Assembly: GCA_031277805.1 (NCBI GenBank)
Contig: JAITLR010000007.1
Span: 62,001-126,000, forward strand
Length of the DNA: 64,000 nt
Reading direction: 5' to 3'
From: Comamonas sp.
GTDB taxonomy: Bacteria; Pseudomonadota; Gammaproteobacteria; Burkholderiales; Burkholderiaceae_C
In this document: one piece after another, positions 42,473 to 52,159 of the stretch
Position numbering within the stretch: the stretch's first letter is position 1
How the letters are laid out: every line of letters begins with the position of its first letter
Notes under the pieces: generated by a model
What the model saw: only the letters and a program-made list of their open reading frames with translations
What the model was told of the DNA's origin: nothing
The model's database searches: none
Made by a program: the position numbers and the translations under genes

Positions 42473-44256
42473 GTGCCACAGCCCACGGCGCCGCCGCCGT
42501 CTTGTCGCAGACTTTGTTGCGACCGGCGCTGCGCGGGCTGGTGCTGGGTTGGGTCTGGCTGGCAGCACTGTGGGGTGCTTCACAGTTCTTGACGCGCTTG
42601 CCTGCCTGGGGCTGGCTGCTGGCGGTTGTGCTGCTGGCCGTCCTGCCTGCCTGGGGGCTGTGGCTGGCCTTCATGCTGCGCAAAAAGGTGCTGCGTTTTC
42701 AGTTTGCCCCTCAGGGCCTGATAGGCCGCTGGCTATCCGGAGGCTGGTGGCCTGCTTGCAAGGCATTGTTGCTGGCGCTATTGCTGTGCAGCACGACGCT
42801 TTGGCAGGCCTGGTTTCTGGCCGCGTGGGAATGGGCACTATTGGCGTTGGCTGTGCCTTTGTACCTGCTGCTGGTCTGGTGCCTGCAAAGCCGGCTGACG
42901 CATGAATTTTCAATGCCTGCCTTTGCCTGGGCCTGGAGTCAGCGAGTCGCAAGAGCTTTGCTGGTCATTTTGCTGGGGAGCCTGTGGCTGTATGGGATGG
43001 CGCGCAGCCAGGCTTTCGGGCGCGAGCTGACCGAGGTCATGGAGCCCGCGGCACTGGACGCAGCCATTGTCCGGATCCGTTCGGCACCGTCGGGTCTGGT
43101 GCGCTGGGGGCTGGACAGCTTGCTGGCATTGCAGGTCGCCGGTGCGGCAGCGGCTGATCTGCCGCAGATGCCCGTGCTCAGGCTGTTGCTGCTGGCCTTG
43201 TTCGGCCCTGTAGGCGTGCTGCTGTGTCTTGGAGCCTTGATGCAGGGCGGAACAGGTGACAGGGCCATCTGGCTACAGGCGGCGCCACCAACTGGGGGCC
43301 GTAGTATTTCCCCATTGCTGGCGCTGGTGGGCGTGCTGGTACTCGGCATTCTTGTGCAGACCACGGCCAGCCTTGACGGATTGGCACGAAACCACGAAAG
43401 CCCGCTGGCACTGCAGCGCCTGCCGGAGTGCGAGCGCATAGGTCAGCAGCTCTACCGGTTAGGCACGCTGGATGCAACGCGTCAGCAAGCCTTGCAGGCT
43501 CTGGGACAGATGCAGGGCGCGCAGGCACTATGCCAAGACATGACCGAGGTGGAGCGGCAACTGAATGTGGCTGTGGAGCGTTACCTTGACTGGTATTTCA
43601 GTCTGGGTGCGGAGTGGGGGCGCATTTTCAGTCTGCTGACCGGGGATGTCGGCCAGTTCTTGCAGAACAAGCTGACCGAAACCTTGGGTGCGACTTCCGG
43701 CCTGGAGCACTGGATGCGGATGATGCAAAAGCAGGCTGAAACCAGTGGCGCAGCCTTGAGTCTGGCGCAGCAGCGCATAGACGATACCTTGGCGCGTCAC
43801 CATCTGACACTCAACGCAAGCCAGTGCATTGTTCGTGCCCAGGTACAGCAACTGCCGGCACTGGATTTGCTGGGTGATGCCCGCCAGCGACTGACAGCCA
43901 GCGCCGTAGCGGGTACGGGCGCTGGCGCTTTTGCTGCAGTAGTGGCGGGCAAGGCCATGGCCAAGACATCCATGAAAGCCGCCAGCAAGGTACTGGCCAA
44001 AGCTGCGGCCAAGCAGGGTCTGGGCAAGGCGGGGGCCGCAGCGGCTGGCGCGGTTGTCGGATCGGTAGTGCCAGGCATAGGCACTGCGGCAGGGGCGATT
44101 GCCGGGGCTGTGGCCGGAGTCATCATCGGCGTGGGAGTGGATTGGGCTGCACTCTATGCCGAGGAAATGCTGACGCGCGATGCCATGCGTGCCGATCTTC
44201 GTGCCGCGCTGGGCGAGCAGCTGCAAATCCTGGGCCAGGCCATGGGCTGCAGATAG
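42469..44256 (+). CDS. Large membrane protein of unknown function
   Basis: 595 residues. Hydrophobic segments are clear near residues 20-70, 95-145, 155-180, 235-260 and 280-305. A soluble middle with a coiled-coil-like region (residues ~320-460) follows, then an Ala/Gly-rich C-terminal stretch with repeated G-x3-G, like a glycine-zipper (residues ~525-560). No family recognised. It is translationally coupled to the three-HTH protein. Confidence 0.7.
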   Translation: MSATAHGAAAVLSQTLLRPALRGLVLGWVWLAALWGASQFLTRLPAWGWLLAVVLLAVLPAWGLWLAFMLRKKVLRFQFAPQGLIGRWLSGGWWPACKALLLALLLCSTTLWQAWFLAAWEWALLALAVPLYLLLVWCLQSRLTHEFSMPAFAWAWSQRVARALLVILLGSLWLYGMARSQAFGRELTEVMEPAALDAAIVRIRSAPSGLVRWGLDSLLALQVAGAAAADLPQMPVLRLLLLALFGPVGVLLCLGALMQGGTGDRAIWLQAAPPTGGRSISPLLALVGVLVLGILVQTTASLDGLARNHESPLALQRLPECERIGQQLYRLGTLDATRQQALQALGQMQGAQALCQDMTEVERQLNVAVERYLDWYFSLGAEWGRIFSLLTGDVGQFLQNKLTETLGATSGLEHWMRMMQKQAETSGAALSLAQQRIDDTLARHHLTLNASQCIVRAQVQQLPALDLLGDARQRLTASAVAGTGAGAFAAVVAGKAMAKTSMKAASKVLAKAAAKQGLGKAGAAAAGAVVGSVVPGIGTAAGAIAGAVAGVIIGVGVDWAALYAEEMLTRDAMRADLRAALGEQLQILGQAMGCR

Positions 44257-44353
44257 GGGGGCAGCACCTGCAAAACCTGTGATGGGGGTGCTGTCTAAAG
44301 CTGCATCTCATCAAGTGCAGGCGTACAGTGAAGGCTCACTGCAGGAGTTGCAT

Positions 44354-44719
44354 ATGCTGATTTACTCCCTCATGAAACCCGAAGGCATCTTGCGGCTGGA
44401 GCCCCATGGGCCCTTGACAGAGCAGGACTTCGATAGCGTCAGCCAGGATGTGGATGAATTCCTGGAAGAGCATCCCAAGCTGCATGGTGTGATGGTGCAG
44501 GCCAAGGATTTCCCGGGCTGGGAAAACTGGGCCGGCTTCAGTGCCCATATGGGCTTTGTACGTGACCACCGCAAACAGGTGGAGCAGATTGCGCTGGTGA
44601 CAGACAGCCATCTGGCAGGCATGGCGGAATTTGTCGGCAAGCACTTCACTCATGCCGATGTTCGGCATTTCCCGTTTACCGAAGACGTCAAGGCCATGCA
44701 GTGGCTGCATTCGGCCTGA
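44354..44719 (+). CDS. SpoIIAA-like (STAS-fold) protein
   Basis: 121 residues from ATG 44354 (GCAGGAG in front). Sequence features such as LRLEPHGPLTEQDFDSV and GVMVQAKDFPGWENWAGFSAH fit the SpoIIAA-like/DUF3478 family, a STAS-related fold of unknown role found in many Proteobacteria. It is not an anti-anti-sigma factor by motif. Confidence 0.75.
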   Translation: MLIYSLMKPEGILRLEPHGPLTEQDFDSVSQDVDEFLEEHPKLHGVMVQAKDFPGWENWAGFSAHMGFVRDHRKQVEQIALVTDSHLAGMAEFVGKHFTHADVRHFPFTEDVKAMQWLHSA

Positions 44720-44740
44720 GTTTTGTTGCTGGAAAGACTG

Positions 44741-44773
44741 CGCCTCTCTCCTGGCAATGAAGGAAGAGAGGCG
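44741..44773. terminator. Hairpin between convergent genes
   Basis: CGCCTCTCT and AGAGAGGCG form a perfect 9-bp stem between the SpoIIAA-like gene and fusA. There is no T tract, so its terminator role is uncertain. Confidence 0.4.
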
Positions 44774-44782
44774 AGCTTGCGT

Positions 44783-46900
44783 TTAACCTTGTCTTCTGTG
44801 GGCTGTGCTTGCGGCTGCATTGGTAGCCACCTGTACCGGAGCCTGCGCATAGCGCTTGAACTCCATGGTGTAGGTGGCGCGGCCCTGAGTCATGGAGCGC
44901 AGGTGCGTGGCGTAGCCGAACATTTCCGATAGCGGTACCTCGGCCCTGATGGTCTTGCCGCCGCCTGCAATATCGTCCATGCCCTGCACGGCGCCACGGC
45001 GCGAGGACAGGTTGCCCATGACCGTGCCTGCATATTCCTCGGGTGTCTCCACCTCGACAGCCATGATGGGTTCCAGGATCACCGGGTCAGCCTTTTTGCA
45101 GGCTTCCTTGAAGCCGAGGATGGCGGCCATGCGAAAAGCCTGCTCCGAAGAGTCCACGTCGTGATAGGAACCAAAGGTCAGCCGCACGCGCACATCGACC
45201 ACCGGGTAGCCGGAGAGCACGCCGGAGTTCATGGCCTCGCGCAAGCCTTTTTCCACTGCGGGAATGAATTCGCGTGGAATCACGCCCCCCTTGATTTCAT
45301 CGACAAATTCAAAGCCTTGGCCTGACTCCAGCGGCTCCACGGTCAGCACCACATGGCCGTACTGGCCCTTGCCGCCGGACTGACGCACAAACTTGCCGTC
45401 CACATCGCTGACTGTCTTGCGGATGGTTTCGCGGTATGCCACCTGGGGCTTGCCTACATTGGCTGCGACGTTGAATTCGCGCTTCATGCGGTCCACGATG
45501 ATTTCCAGGTGTAGCTCGCCCATGCCGGCAATGATGGTCTGGCCCGACTCTTCGTCGGTGCTGACTCTGAAAGACGGGTCTTCGGCTGCCAATCTGGCCA
45601 GCGCCAGGCCCATTTTTTCCTGGTCGGCCTTGCTCTTGGGCTCCACGGCCTGGGCAATCACAGGCTCGGGGAAGGATATTTTTTCCAGAACAATCGGGGC
45701 CTGCGGATCGCATAGCGTCTCGCCCGTGCTCACGTCCTTGAGACCCACGCAGGCCGCGATGTCACCGGCGCGAATTTCATCGATTTCCTGGCGTGCATTG
45801 GCATGCATCTGCACGATGCGGCCTATGCGCTCCTTTTTGCCGCGAGTCGGGTTGTAGACCAGGTCGCCCTTGGCCAGCACGCCCGAGTACACGCGCACAA
45901 AGGTCAGTTGGCCCACAAACGGATCGGTCATGAGCTTGAAAGCCAGGGCGGCGAATTTTTCGTCGTCACTGGCATGGCGTATCAGCATGCGGCCGTCGTC
46001 CTCGCTATGCCCTTCGATAGCAGGAACGTCCAGTGGCGAAGGCATGAGTTCGATGATGGCATCGAGCAAGCGCTGCACGCCCCGATTCTTGAAGGCCGAA
46101 CCGCAAAGCATGGGCTGAATTTCGGTGGCAATCGTGCGCAGGCGCAGGCCGGCGACTATGTCCTCGGGGTCTAGATCACCGGTGTTCAGGTACCTTTCGG
46201 TCAGATCTTCGGTGGCCTCGGCTGCTGCCTCCACCATCTGTTGCCGCCATTCGTCGGCGCTGGCCTTGAGGGCGTCCGGAATTTCCCGGTATTCGAACTT
46301 CACACCCTGAGACTCGTCATCCCAGAATATGGCTTTCATCCTGATGAGGTCGACCACGCCGTGAAAGTCGGCCTCGGCGCCTATGGGGATGACAATGGGT
46401 ACCGGATGGGCCTTGAGGCGGTCCACCATCATCTGGCGTACGCGAAAGAAGTCGGCGCCCACGCGGTCCATCTTGTTGACGAAGGCCAGGCGTGGCACCT
46501 TGTATTTGTTGGCCTGGCGCCAGACAGTTTCGGACTGCGGCTGTACACCGCCCACGGAGTCATAGACCATGACTGCACCATCGAGCACGCGCATGGAGCG
46601 CTCGACCTCAATGGTGAAGTCCACGTGGCCGGGGGTATCGATGATGTTGATGCGGTGAGCCGGAAAGTTGTGCTCCATGCCCGACCAGAATGCTGTGGTG
46701 GCCGCCGAAGTGATGGTGATGCCGCGCTCCTGCTCCTGTTCCATCCAGTCCATGGTGGCTGCGCCGTCATGGACCTCGCCCAGCTTGTGGTTGACCCCGG
46801 TATAGAAGAGGATGCGCTCTGTCGTGGTGGTCTTGCCGGCATCGATATGCGCGGAGATGCCGATATTGCGATAGCGCTCTATAGGGGTGTGGCGAGCCAT
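44783..46900 (-). CDS. fusA: Elongation factor G, stand-alone copy
   Basis: 705 residues with the full five-domain EF-G. The G1 motif is [14 protein letters not shown], then DTPGH (G3) and NKMD (G4). Domain IV contains GGKGQYGHV and the C-terminus ends in [10 protein letters not shown]. It supports ribosomal translocation and recycling. It is not flanked by rpsL, rpsG or tuf, so it is likely a second EF-G gene; the other copy cannot be seen here. Confidence 0.9.
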   Translation of the reverse strand: MARHTPIERYRNIGISAHIDAGKTTTTERILFYTGVNHKLGEVHDGAATMDWMEQEQERGITITSAATTAFWSGMEHNFPAHRINIIDTPGHVDFTIEVERSMRVLDGAVMVYDSVGGVQPQSETVWRQANKYKVPRLAFVNKMDRVGADFFRVRQMMVDRLKAHPVPIVIPIGAEADFHGVVDLIRMKAIFWDDESQGVKFEYREIPDALKASADEWRQQMVEAAAEATEDLTERYLNTGDLDPEDIVAGLRLRTIATEIQPMLCGSAFKNRGVQRLLDAIIELMPSPLDVPAIEGHSEDDGRMLIRHASDDEKFAALAFKLMTDPFVGQLTFVRVYSGVLAKGDLVYNPTRGKKERIGRIVQMHANARQEIDEIRAGDIAACVGLKDVSTGETLCDPQAPIVLEKISFPEPVIAQAVEPKSKADQEKMGLALARLAAEDPSFRVSTDEESGQTIIAGMGELHLEIIVDRMKREFNVAANVGKPQVAYRETIRKTVSDVDGKFVRQSGGKGQYGHVVLTVEPLESGQGFEFVDEIKGGVIPREFIPAVEKGLREAMNSGVLSGYPVVDVRVRLTFGSYHDVDSSEQAFRMAAILGFKEACKKADPVILEPIMAVEVETPEEYAGTVMGNLSSRRGAVQGMDDIAGGGKTIRAEVPLSEMFGYATHLRSMTQGRATYTMEFKRYAQAPVQVATNAAASTAHRRQG

Positions 46901-47011
46901 GATGATCTCCCTGAAACACAGTTCTGCAACCGAAGGGCCCGCACCACGGTGGCGGTGCAGGCAAGTAGGGGAAATGCCGGAGGAAATACTAGATAGATGG
47001 CCACAAGCTCA

Positions 47012-47036
47012 CTGCCAGCATGGGTATGGCTGGCAG
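47012..47036. other. Short hairpin in a divergent promoter region
   Basis: CTGCCAGC and GCTGGCAG are perfect 8-bp arms with a 9-base loop, located between the divergent fusA and small-helix genes. Confidence 0.35.
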
Positions 47037-47142
47037 CATACAAACAGAAGCAGAGCACATGGAAGGGGTCAGGCCTTGGGTACTCTCCGGTGTCGGCTTC
47101 TATCGCTTATCGAGACGCCACATTCGCAAAGGAATCGTGAAC

Positions 47143-47391
47143 ATGACTGAGCAAAACATTCAGGTCGTAGCCCACAAAATGGTCTATATCCTTGTCGTGG
47201 AGCAAAGCCTGCGTGCGGGAGAGGGCATGAGTGAGGAGGCGCTTGCTGCCGACCTGCAAAGGCATGGCATCGACGACAGTGATCGTCAGCAGGCCCTGGA
47301 ATGGGCTATCGGCAAGGGCTGGCTGCAAAAAGCCGAGGATGGAGAGGTGCGCCTGACCGAAACCGGCTTCGATATGAATTTCACGCAGTAG
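47143..47391 (+). CDS. Small winged-helix-like protein
   Basis: 82 residues, start ATG 47143 with AAAGGAATCG ahead. The composition (MSEEALAADLQRHGID, LEWAIGKGWLQ, VRLTETG) suggests a compact helical/winged-helix fold; no Cys or membrane part. Function unknown. Confidence 0.6.
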   Translation: MTEQNIQVVAHKMVYILVVEQSLRAGEGMSEEALAADLQRHGIDDSDRQQALEWAIGKGWLQKAEDGEVRLTETGFDMNFTQ

Positions 47392-47422
47392 CGGTCTGGG
47401 CCTGTGGCTGCGGCCTTGGCGG

Positions 47423-47815
47423 CTACTCCAGATAAACGCCTTTTTCTTTTTTGCGTGCCCGCATGCCGGTGCGCAAGAACAATTCGCTGCCTCCTTGCAC
47501 GGCCAGGGGTTTGCTGGGCTTGCCCCCCGCCAAGGCCAGATGGGCATCTGCACGCGCGCTCCAGTTCTCCAGCAAGTCCTGCACGGCAAGACGCTCGGCA
47601 GTGGCCAGTTCCGGGTGCTGCTGCAGGAATTCCTGCAGATACTGGAGGGCATCCTTCTGTAGCTGCTCCAGCGTGGTCGCCAGCGAGATATAGCTGATGT
47701 CGTCATCGCGCCCGCTGGTGTGCGTGCCCAGCAGATAGCAGCCTATGTAGTCGCCCCGGGTCTGCCCCACGGCAGGGTCCTGGCTGAGTTTCTTGAGCAG
47801 ACTGAAGGGCCACAT
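47423..47815 (-). CDS. Hypothetical protein
   Basis: 130 residues from ATG 47815, chosen because AGGAA lies eight bases upstream; ATG 47866 would add 17 residues. The N-terminal MWPFSLLKKL is amphipathic; the rest is soluble with a Gln/Leu-rich helix. No family recognised. Confidence 0.6.
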   Translation of the reverse strand: MWPFSLLKKLSQDPAVGQTRGDYIGCYLLGTHTSGRDDDISYISLATTLEQLQKDALQYLQEFLQQHPELATAERLAVQDLLENWSARADAHLALAGGKPSKPLAVQGGSELFLRTGMRARKKEKGVYLE

Positions 47816-47942
47816 GCGTTGAATTCCTAACACCGGGCCAGGGCCCAAACAGGTATTGTCGCCCATGGTCGGATATCGCTGGCATGTGGATGTTGCGCAC
47901 TGAAACGAACAAAAGAGGCAAAAAGAGGCGAAAGGGGGAGAT

Positions 47943-50498
47943 ATGGGAGACAGCATTTCAGCGGCAAAACCTTCATTCAGCCTGTGGCTCAGGCGTGGAC
48001 TCTATCTGGCAGCAGCTGTAACAGGGGCAGCTTTGCTGGCCGGGGCGACGCTGGCGGTCTATGGCGTGAGGGCCCAGCCGCACATGGATGGAAAGCTGGT
48101 GCTGCCGGGGTTGATCGGCAAGGTGCAGGTGCGGCGCGATGCGGCTGATGTCACGCATATTCAGGTCAGTTCGCCCCAGGATGCCTGGCGGTCGCTGGGC
48201 TTTGTGCATGCCCAGGAGCGCGGCTGGCAGCTCGAGTTCAATCGCCGCCTGATGCAGGGACGGCTCTCCGAGATTCTGGGGCCGGCCACATTGGAGCTGG
48301 ACAAGCTCATGCGAGCTTTGGACATTCATGGCGCAGCCCACCTCCAGTACAAGGCGATGCCAGCTGCTGTGCAACAGGCGCTGCAGGCCTATAGCCAGGG
48401 CATAGAGGCTTTCTATGTGAGGCCCTCACAGGCGCGGGCGCCCGAGTTCGTATTGCTGGGCACGCAGGCCGGTCTGGGTCATGGATCGACCTGGGAACCC
48501 GAAGATACCGTGGGCTGGGCGCTGATGATGGCGCTGGATCTGGGCGGCAACTGGGGTAACGAGTTTGCGCGCCTCAATCTGCTGCAGGTGCTGAATACCG
48601 AGCAGCTCTGGCAGCTGATGCCTGCCTATCCGGGCGAGCAGCCAGCCACCTCCGTTGATCTGGCCAGCCTCTACCAGCAACTGGGTGTCTATCGTGATGA
48701 AAAGGCGCAGGTTTCAGGCTCGCCGCCTGCAGCGCAGATCCAGTCAGCCCTGCAGCAATGGGCAGCCGCTGCCGTGCGTGACATGGGGACGAATGACGGT
48801 CTGGGCAGCAACAACTGGGTGGTGTCGGGCAGCAGGACCAAGAGCGGCAAGCCCTTGCTGGCCAACGATCCGCATCTGGGTCTGAGCGCACCGGCCATCT
48901 GGTACTTTGCCCACCTGCAGTCGCCCGAGGGCAAAGCCTCTGACGGCAGCAGCCTGCCCGCGCTCAACGTAACAGGGGCAACCTTGCCCGGTATGCCGTT
49001 TGTGGTGCTGGGGCGCACGGCCGAGGTGGCCTGGGGCTTTACCAATACCAACCCCGATGTGCAGGACTTGTATCTGGAGCAGATCAACCCCGGCGACAGC
49101 AGCCAGTACCGCACGCCCACCGGCTGGGAAAATTTTGACGTGCGCGAGGAGGTCTTCAAGGTCAAGGGACAGGCCGATGTGAAGGTCGTGCTGCGCAGCA
49201 CTCGCCATGGGCCCGTGCTCAGCGATGCACAGGCTCAGTACGGCAAGGTGGTCGACACCTCCCGCTATGCACTGGCCCTGCGCTGGGCTGCGCTGGACAC
49301 CGACAACCGGACGGTCGAGGCCGGACTCAGGGCCAATGGCGCGCACACGGTGCAGCAGTTGTTCGAGGCGTTTTCCATCTACCACTCGCCCATGCAAAGC
49401 ATTGTGGCGGCCGATGTGCAGGGGCATATCGGCTTCAAGGCGGCGGGCAAGGTACCGCTGCGTGCGGCTGACAACGATTTGCGCGGCGTGGCACCCGCGC
49501 CGGGCTGGGATGCGCGCTACGACTGGCAGGGCTGGCTGGACTATGACCAGACACCGCAGGATGACGGCAGTGCGCGCGGCTTTGTCGCTACCGCCAACCA
49601 GCGCGTGACAGAACCTGGTTATGCGCATTTTCTGACCCAGGACTGGAGCCTCCCCTATCGCCATCGGCGCATAGCGCAACTGCTGTCGGCCAGTGACCAG
49701 CATGACGCGGCCAGCATGGCAGCCATTCAGAACGATGTGCAGTCACTTGCCACGCAAGCCTTGCTGCCAGCACTGCGCAAGGTGCAGTCCGGGCATGTGC
49801 TGGCAGCCCAGGTGCAGCAATTGATGGCCCGCTTTGATGGGCGCATGGACAAGAGCAGGTCCGAGCCATTGATTTTTTCCGTCTGGGTCGATGAGCTGAC
49901 GCGTGGCATCGTCATCCCGCGCATTGGCGAGCAGCGCTTTGTCATGACCTACGGCAAGCGTGATTTTCGTGCCGGGCTGGAAGGCATTCTGGCGCGCAAC
50001 GATGTCTGGTGGTGCGCGCCCAAAAGCTGCGATCAACAGGCGGGCGATGCGCTGACACGCACTCTGGACAAGCTTCAGGCAGCCTACGGACCCGACCCGC
50101 AGCGCTGGCGCTGGGGCGATGCCCACCCGGCCCTGAGCGCGCATCGGCCCTTTGGCTCCGTGACCACATTGGCGCCCATTTTCAACGTCAGCGTGGCGTC
50201 CAGCGGAGACAGCTACACGGTCAATGTCGGCCAGTACAACCCCAACTCTTTGCCCGCCGATGCGCGTGGGCCGCTGGGCGGGCGCTTTGTGAACCGCCAT
50301 GCACCATCATTGCGCGCCATCTATGACCTGAGCGATCTGGAGTCGTCGCGCTTTATCTATCAGACGGGGCAAAGCGGGCTGGCGTTGTCAGGCCGCTATG
50401 CCGATATGCGTGACGAATGGGCGAATGGCCGTTACAGACCGCTGCAGATGCAGCCGGGCCGCTGGGTGCATGTGCTGCAGCTGCAGCCCGGGCACTAG
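47943..50498 (+). CDS. Penicillin acylase family protein (Ntn hydrolase)
   Basis: 851 residues. An N-terminal hydrophobic segment (residues ~15-40) is a signal or anchor. The alpha chain shows GFVHAQERGWQLEFNRR. Autocleavage is expected before Ser289 in GSNNWVVSG, which becomes the nucleophile of the beta chain, followed by NDPHL. Relatives hydrolyse beta-lactams, N-acyl homoserine lactones (quorum quenching) or cyclic peptides; the substrate cannot be read from sequence. A GGGGGAG site precedes the start. Confidence 0.85.
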   Translation: MGDSISAAKPSFSLWLRRGLYLAAAVTGAALLAGATLAVYGVRAQPHMDGKLVLPGLIGKVQVRRDAADVTHIQVSSPQDAWRSLGFVHAQERGWQLEFNRRLMQGRLSEILGPATLELDKLMRALDIHGAAHLQYKAMPAAVQQALQAYSQGIEAFYVRPSQARAPEFVLLGTQAGLGHGSTWEPEDTVGWALMMALDLGGNWGNEFARLNLLQVLNTEQLWQLMPAYPGEQPATSVDLASLYQQLGVYRDEKAQVSGSPPAAQIQSALQQWAAAAVRDMGTNDGLGSNNWVVSGSRTKSGKPLLANDPHLGLSAPAIWYFAHLQSPEGKASDGSSLPALNVTGATLPGMPFVVLGRTAEVAWGFTNTNPDVQDLYLEQINPGDSSQYRTPTGWENFDVREEVFKVKGQADVKVVLRSTRHGPVLSDAQAQYGKVVDTSRYALALRWAALDTDNRTVEAGLRANGAHTVQQLFEAFSIYHSPMQSIVAADVQGHIGFKAAGKVPLRAADNDLRGVAPAPGWDARYDWQGWLDYDQTPQDDGSARGFVATANQRVTEPGYAHFLTQDWSLPYRHRRIAQLLSASDQHDAASMAAIQNDVQSLATQALLPALRKVQSGHVLAAQVQQLMARFDGRMDKSRSEPLIFSVWVDELTRGIVIPRIGEQRFVMTYGKRDFRAGLEGILARNDVWWCAPKSCDQQAGDALTRTLDKLQAAYGPDPQRWRWGDAHPALSAHRPFGSVTTLAPIFNVSVASSGDSYTVNVGQYNPNSLPADARGPLGGRFVNRHAPSLRAIYDLSDLESSRFIYQTGQSGLALSGRYADMRDEWANGRYRPLQMQPGRWVHVLQLQPGH

Positions 50499-50510
50499 AT
50501 GGGGTGAGAG

Positions 50511-50964
50511 CTACAGCATATCGGGCACCCAGCGGCTGGTGCCGTCTTTGCGTTCGACAGCAGCGATCAGCCATGCTTTGCCGTGGCGTTCAAGGTGGAA
50601 GCGAAATGAGGGGGAGTGGGCTGCCTTGCAGCTTGTGACGCTGCACAGGCGGCCTTGCTCTTCGCAGGATTTGATCGCCGGGCTGGCCTGGAAGGTTCCG
50701 CCATAGAAAAAGTATCCGGTGCTGGCCCGCTGAAACTGGCGATTCTTGGCTCTGCAGTATTTTTTCTGAATCAGGCCCAGGGTCTCGCGCGCTGCACCGC
50801 GCTGGAGCTTCTCGATCTGGTCGGGATGGGTTTGGGCCCAGGCCTCGCAGTCGCGCGCCCATTTTTTGATAGGCGCGGGTGTATTCCAGAACCATGTCTT
50901 CGGGGCCGCGCTGCTCGTCTGCAGGGCTGGAGGCCAGATAACGGGATATCTCGAATTCAGCCAT
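50511..50964 (-). pseudogene. Frameshifted small protein gene (A6 tract)
   Basis: The first frame begins MAEFEISRYLASS, then loses sense after a run of six A (T6 at 50862-50867 on the plus strand). Removing one A joins it to a good frame with KKWARDCEAWAQTHPDQIEKLQRG, four Cys and a C-terminal TSRWVPDML ending at the stop 50511-50513; the result would be 150 residues. It may be a sequencing error, a null allele or a slippage switch. Confidence 0.7.
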
Positions 50965-50984
50965 GTCCGTGCCGCTTCAGTGGT

Positions 50985-51944
50985 TCAGCGCGCACAGAAG
51001 TCCTCGATCAGGCTGGCCACGGCTTCGGGCTGATCGTGGTGCAGCATATGACCGGCCTCCTGCACCACGGCGACTTCGCACTGCGGAATATGCTTGAGTC
51101 TGTCGTGGTACTGATCCAGCGTGTAGCGGCCTTTGTACCACTGGCCGAGGCTGTCATCCGAGGCTTCGACGGACAGTGTGGGTGCAGCGATCGCGGCCAG
51201 GCAGGCAATGGCTTCGTCGGCGCGGTAGAGATAGGGGTTGGTCACCTTGTGCGAGGCGTCACCCAGGATATGCCAGCAGCCCTGCTGATCGGGCGCAGCC
51301 CAGTGATGGGCCAGCCACAGTGCCTTGTCTTTGGGCAGGCGCCGGTTGGTTTTCTGCAATCGGGCGGCCACGGCCTCCACGCTGTCATAGGGGGCCAGGC
51401 CCATGCCGCCGCCGCGCTGCGCGCGTAGCTCGTCCATCCACTGTGCAAGCCGTTTTGGGGCCTGGCTGGCCTTGGTTTCGGGCATGCCAAAACCTTCGAG
51501 ATTGACAAAGCGGCGGATGCGCTCGGCCCGCACGCCTGCATACCAGCAGGAAATATTGCCGCCCATGCTGTGGCCGACCAGATCAATGGGCGCGTCGGGC
51601 GAGAGCTGCTCCAGCAGCATATCCAAGTCGGCCAGATAGTCGGTGAAGTAATAGCTGTCGCAGGCCACCTGCGGGCGGCTGAGGCCAAAGCCTCGCCAGT
51701 CATGGGCCACGATGCGGCGGCCTTGTATAAAGGCCTCACTGAAAGCGTCCACCACAAACTGCCAGGATGCGGCCACATCCATCCAGCCATGGGCCAGCAC
51801 CAGCACAGGCAGATCGCGGTTGGGTTGCTCGGGCTCCCAGCTGCGCAGGTGGTACCGCATATTGCGCACGGGCAGCATCTGTGATTTCCAGAGGCGGCGG
51901 GGTTGATAGCTCAAGGCGTGGGAGGATGGGTTTGCGTCGTTCAT
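50985..51944 (-). CDS. Alpha/beta hydrolase
   Basis: 319 residues from ATG 51944 (GGAGACAAA upstream). Alpha/beta-fold motifs: LAHGWMD oxyanion region, nucleophile Ser in GHSMGG (~residue 140), Asp region DDSLGQW and the C-terminal His in AGHMLHHDQPE. A catalytic triad is therefore complete. Substrate unknown. Confidence 0.85.
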   Translation of the reverse strand: MNDANPSSHALSYQPRRLWKSQMLPVRNMRYHLRSWEPEQPNRDLPVLVLAHGWMDVAASWQFVVDAFSEAFIQGRRIVAHDWRGFGLSRPQVACDSYYFTDYLADLDMLLEQLSPDAPIDLVGHSMGGNISCWYAGVRAERIRRFVNLEGFGMPETKASQAPKRLAQWMDELRAQRGGGMGLAPYDSVEAVAARLQKTNRRLPKDKALWLAHHWAAPDQQGCWHILGDASHKVTNPYLYRADEAIACLAAIAAPTLSVEASDDSLGQWYKGRYTLDQYHDRLKHIPQCEVAVVQEAGHMLHHDQPEAVASLIEDFCAR

Positions 51945-51968
51945 TTTGTCTCCGTGAGACTTTTTAGG

Positions 51969-52034
51969 GCTTACGCAAACAAGTCGGGCCGCCGATGCGG
52001 ACGGGCAAGGAGTGGTGCCTGATTTGCGTAAGTC
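51969..52034. repeat. Inverted-repeat element, copy 1
   Basis: The arms CTTACGCAAAC (51970-51980) and ATTTGCGTAAGTC (52022-52034) are inverted repeats with a ~41-bp interior. The same arms recur at 53328-53388. Confidence 0.5.
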
Positions 52035-52159
52035 ATGTTCATTATTGCGGCTGCGCTGGCTGGTACGGTCCTGCACGAGACAGCCGGTATTGGCCGTGCT
52101 GGCTGAAAACACCGCGCGTGGCTCGTGGTTTTGCAGGGGCAGGACATAAACTTGGGCAC

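Noticed and set aside
44262..44293. Terminator after the large membrane protein gene
   Set aside because: CAGCACC/GGTGCTG arms exist, but the loop is long and no T tract follows.
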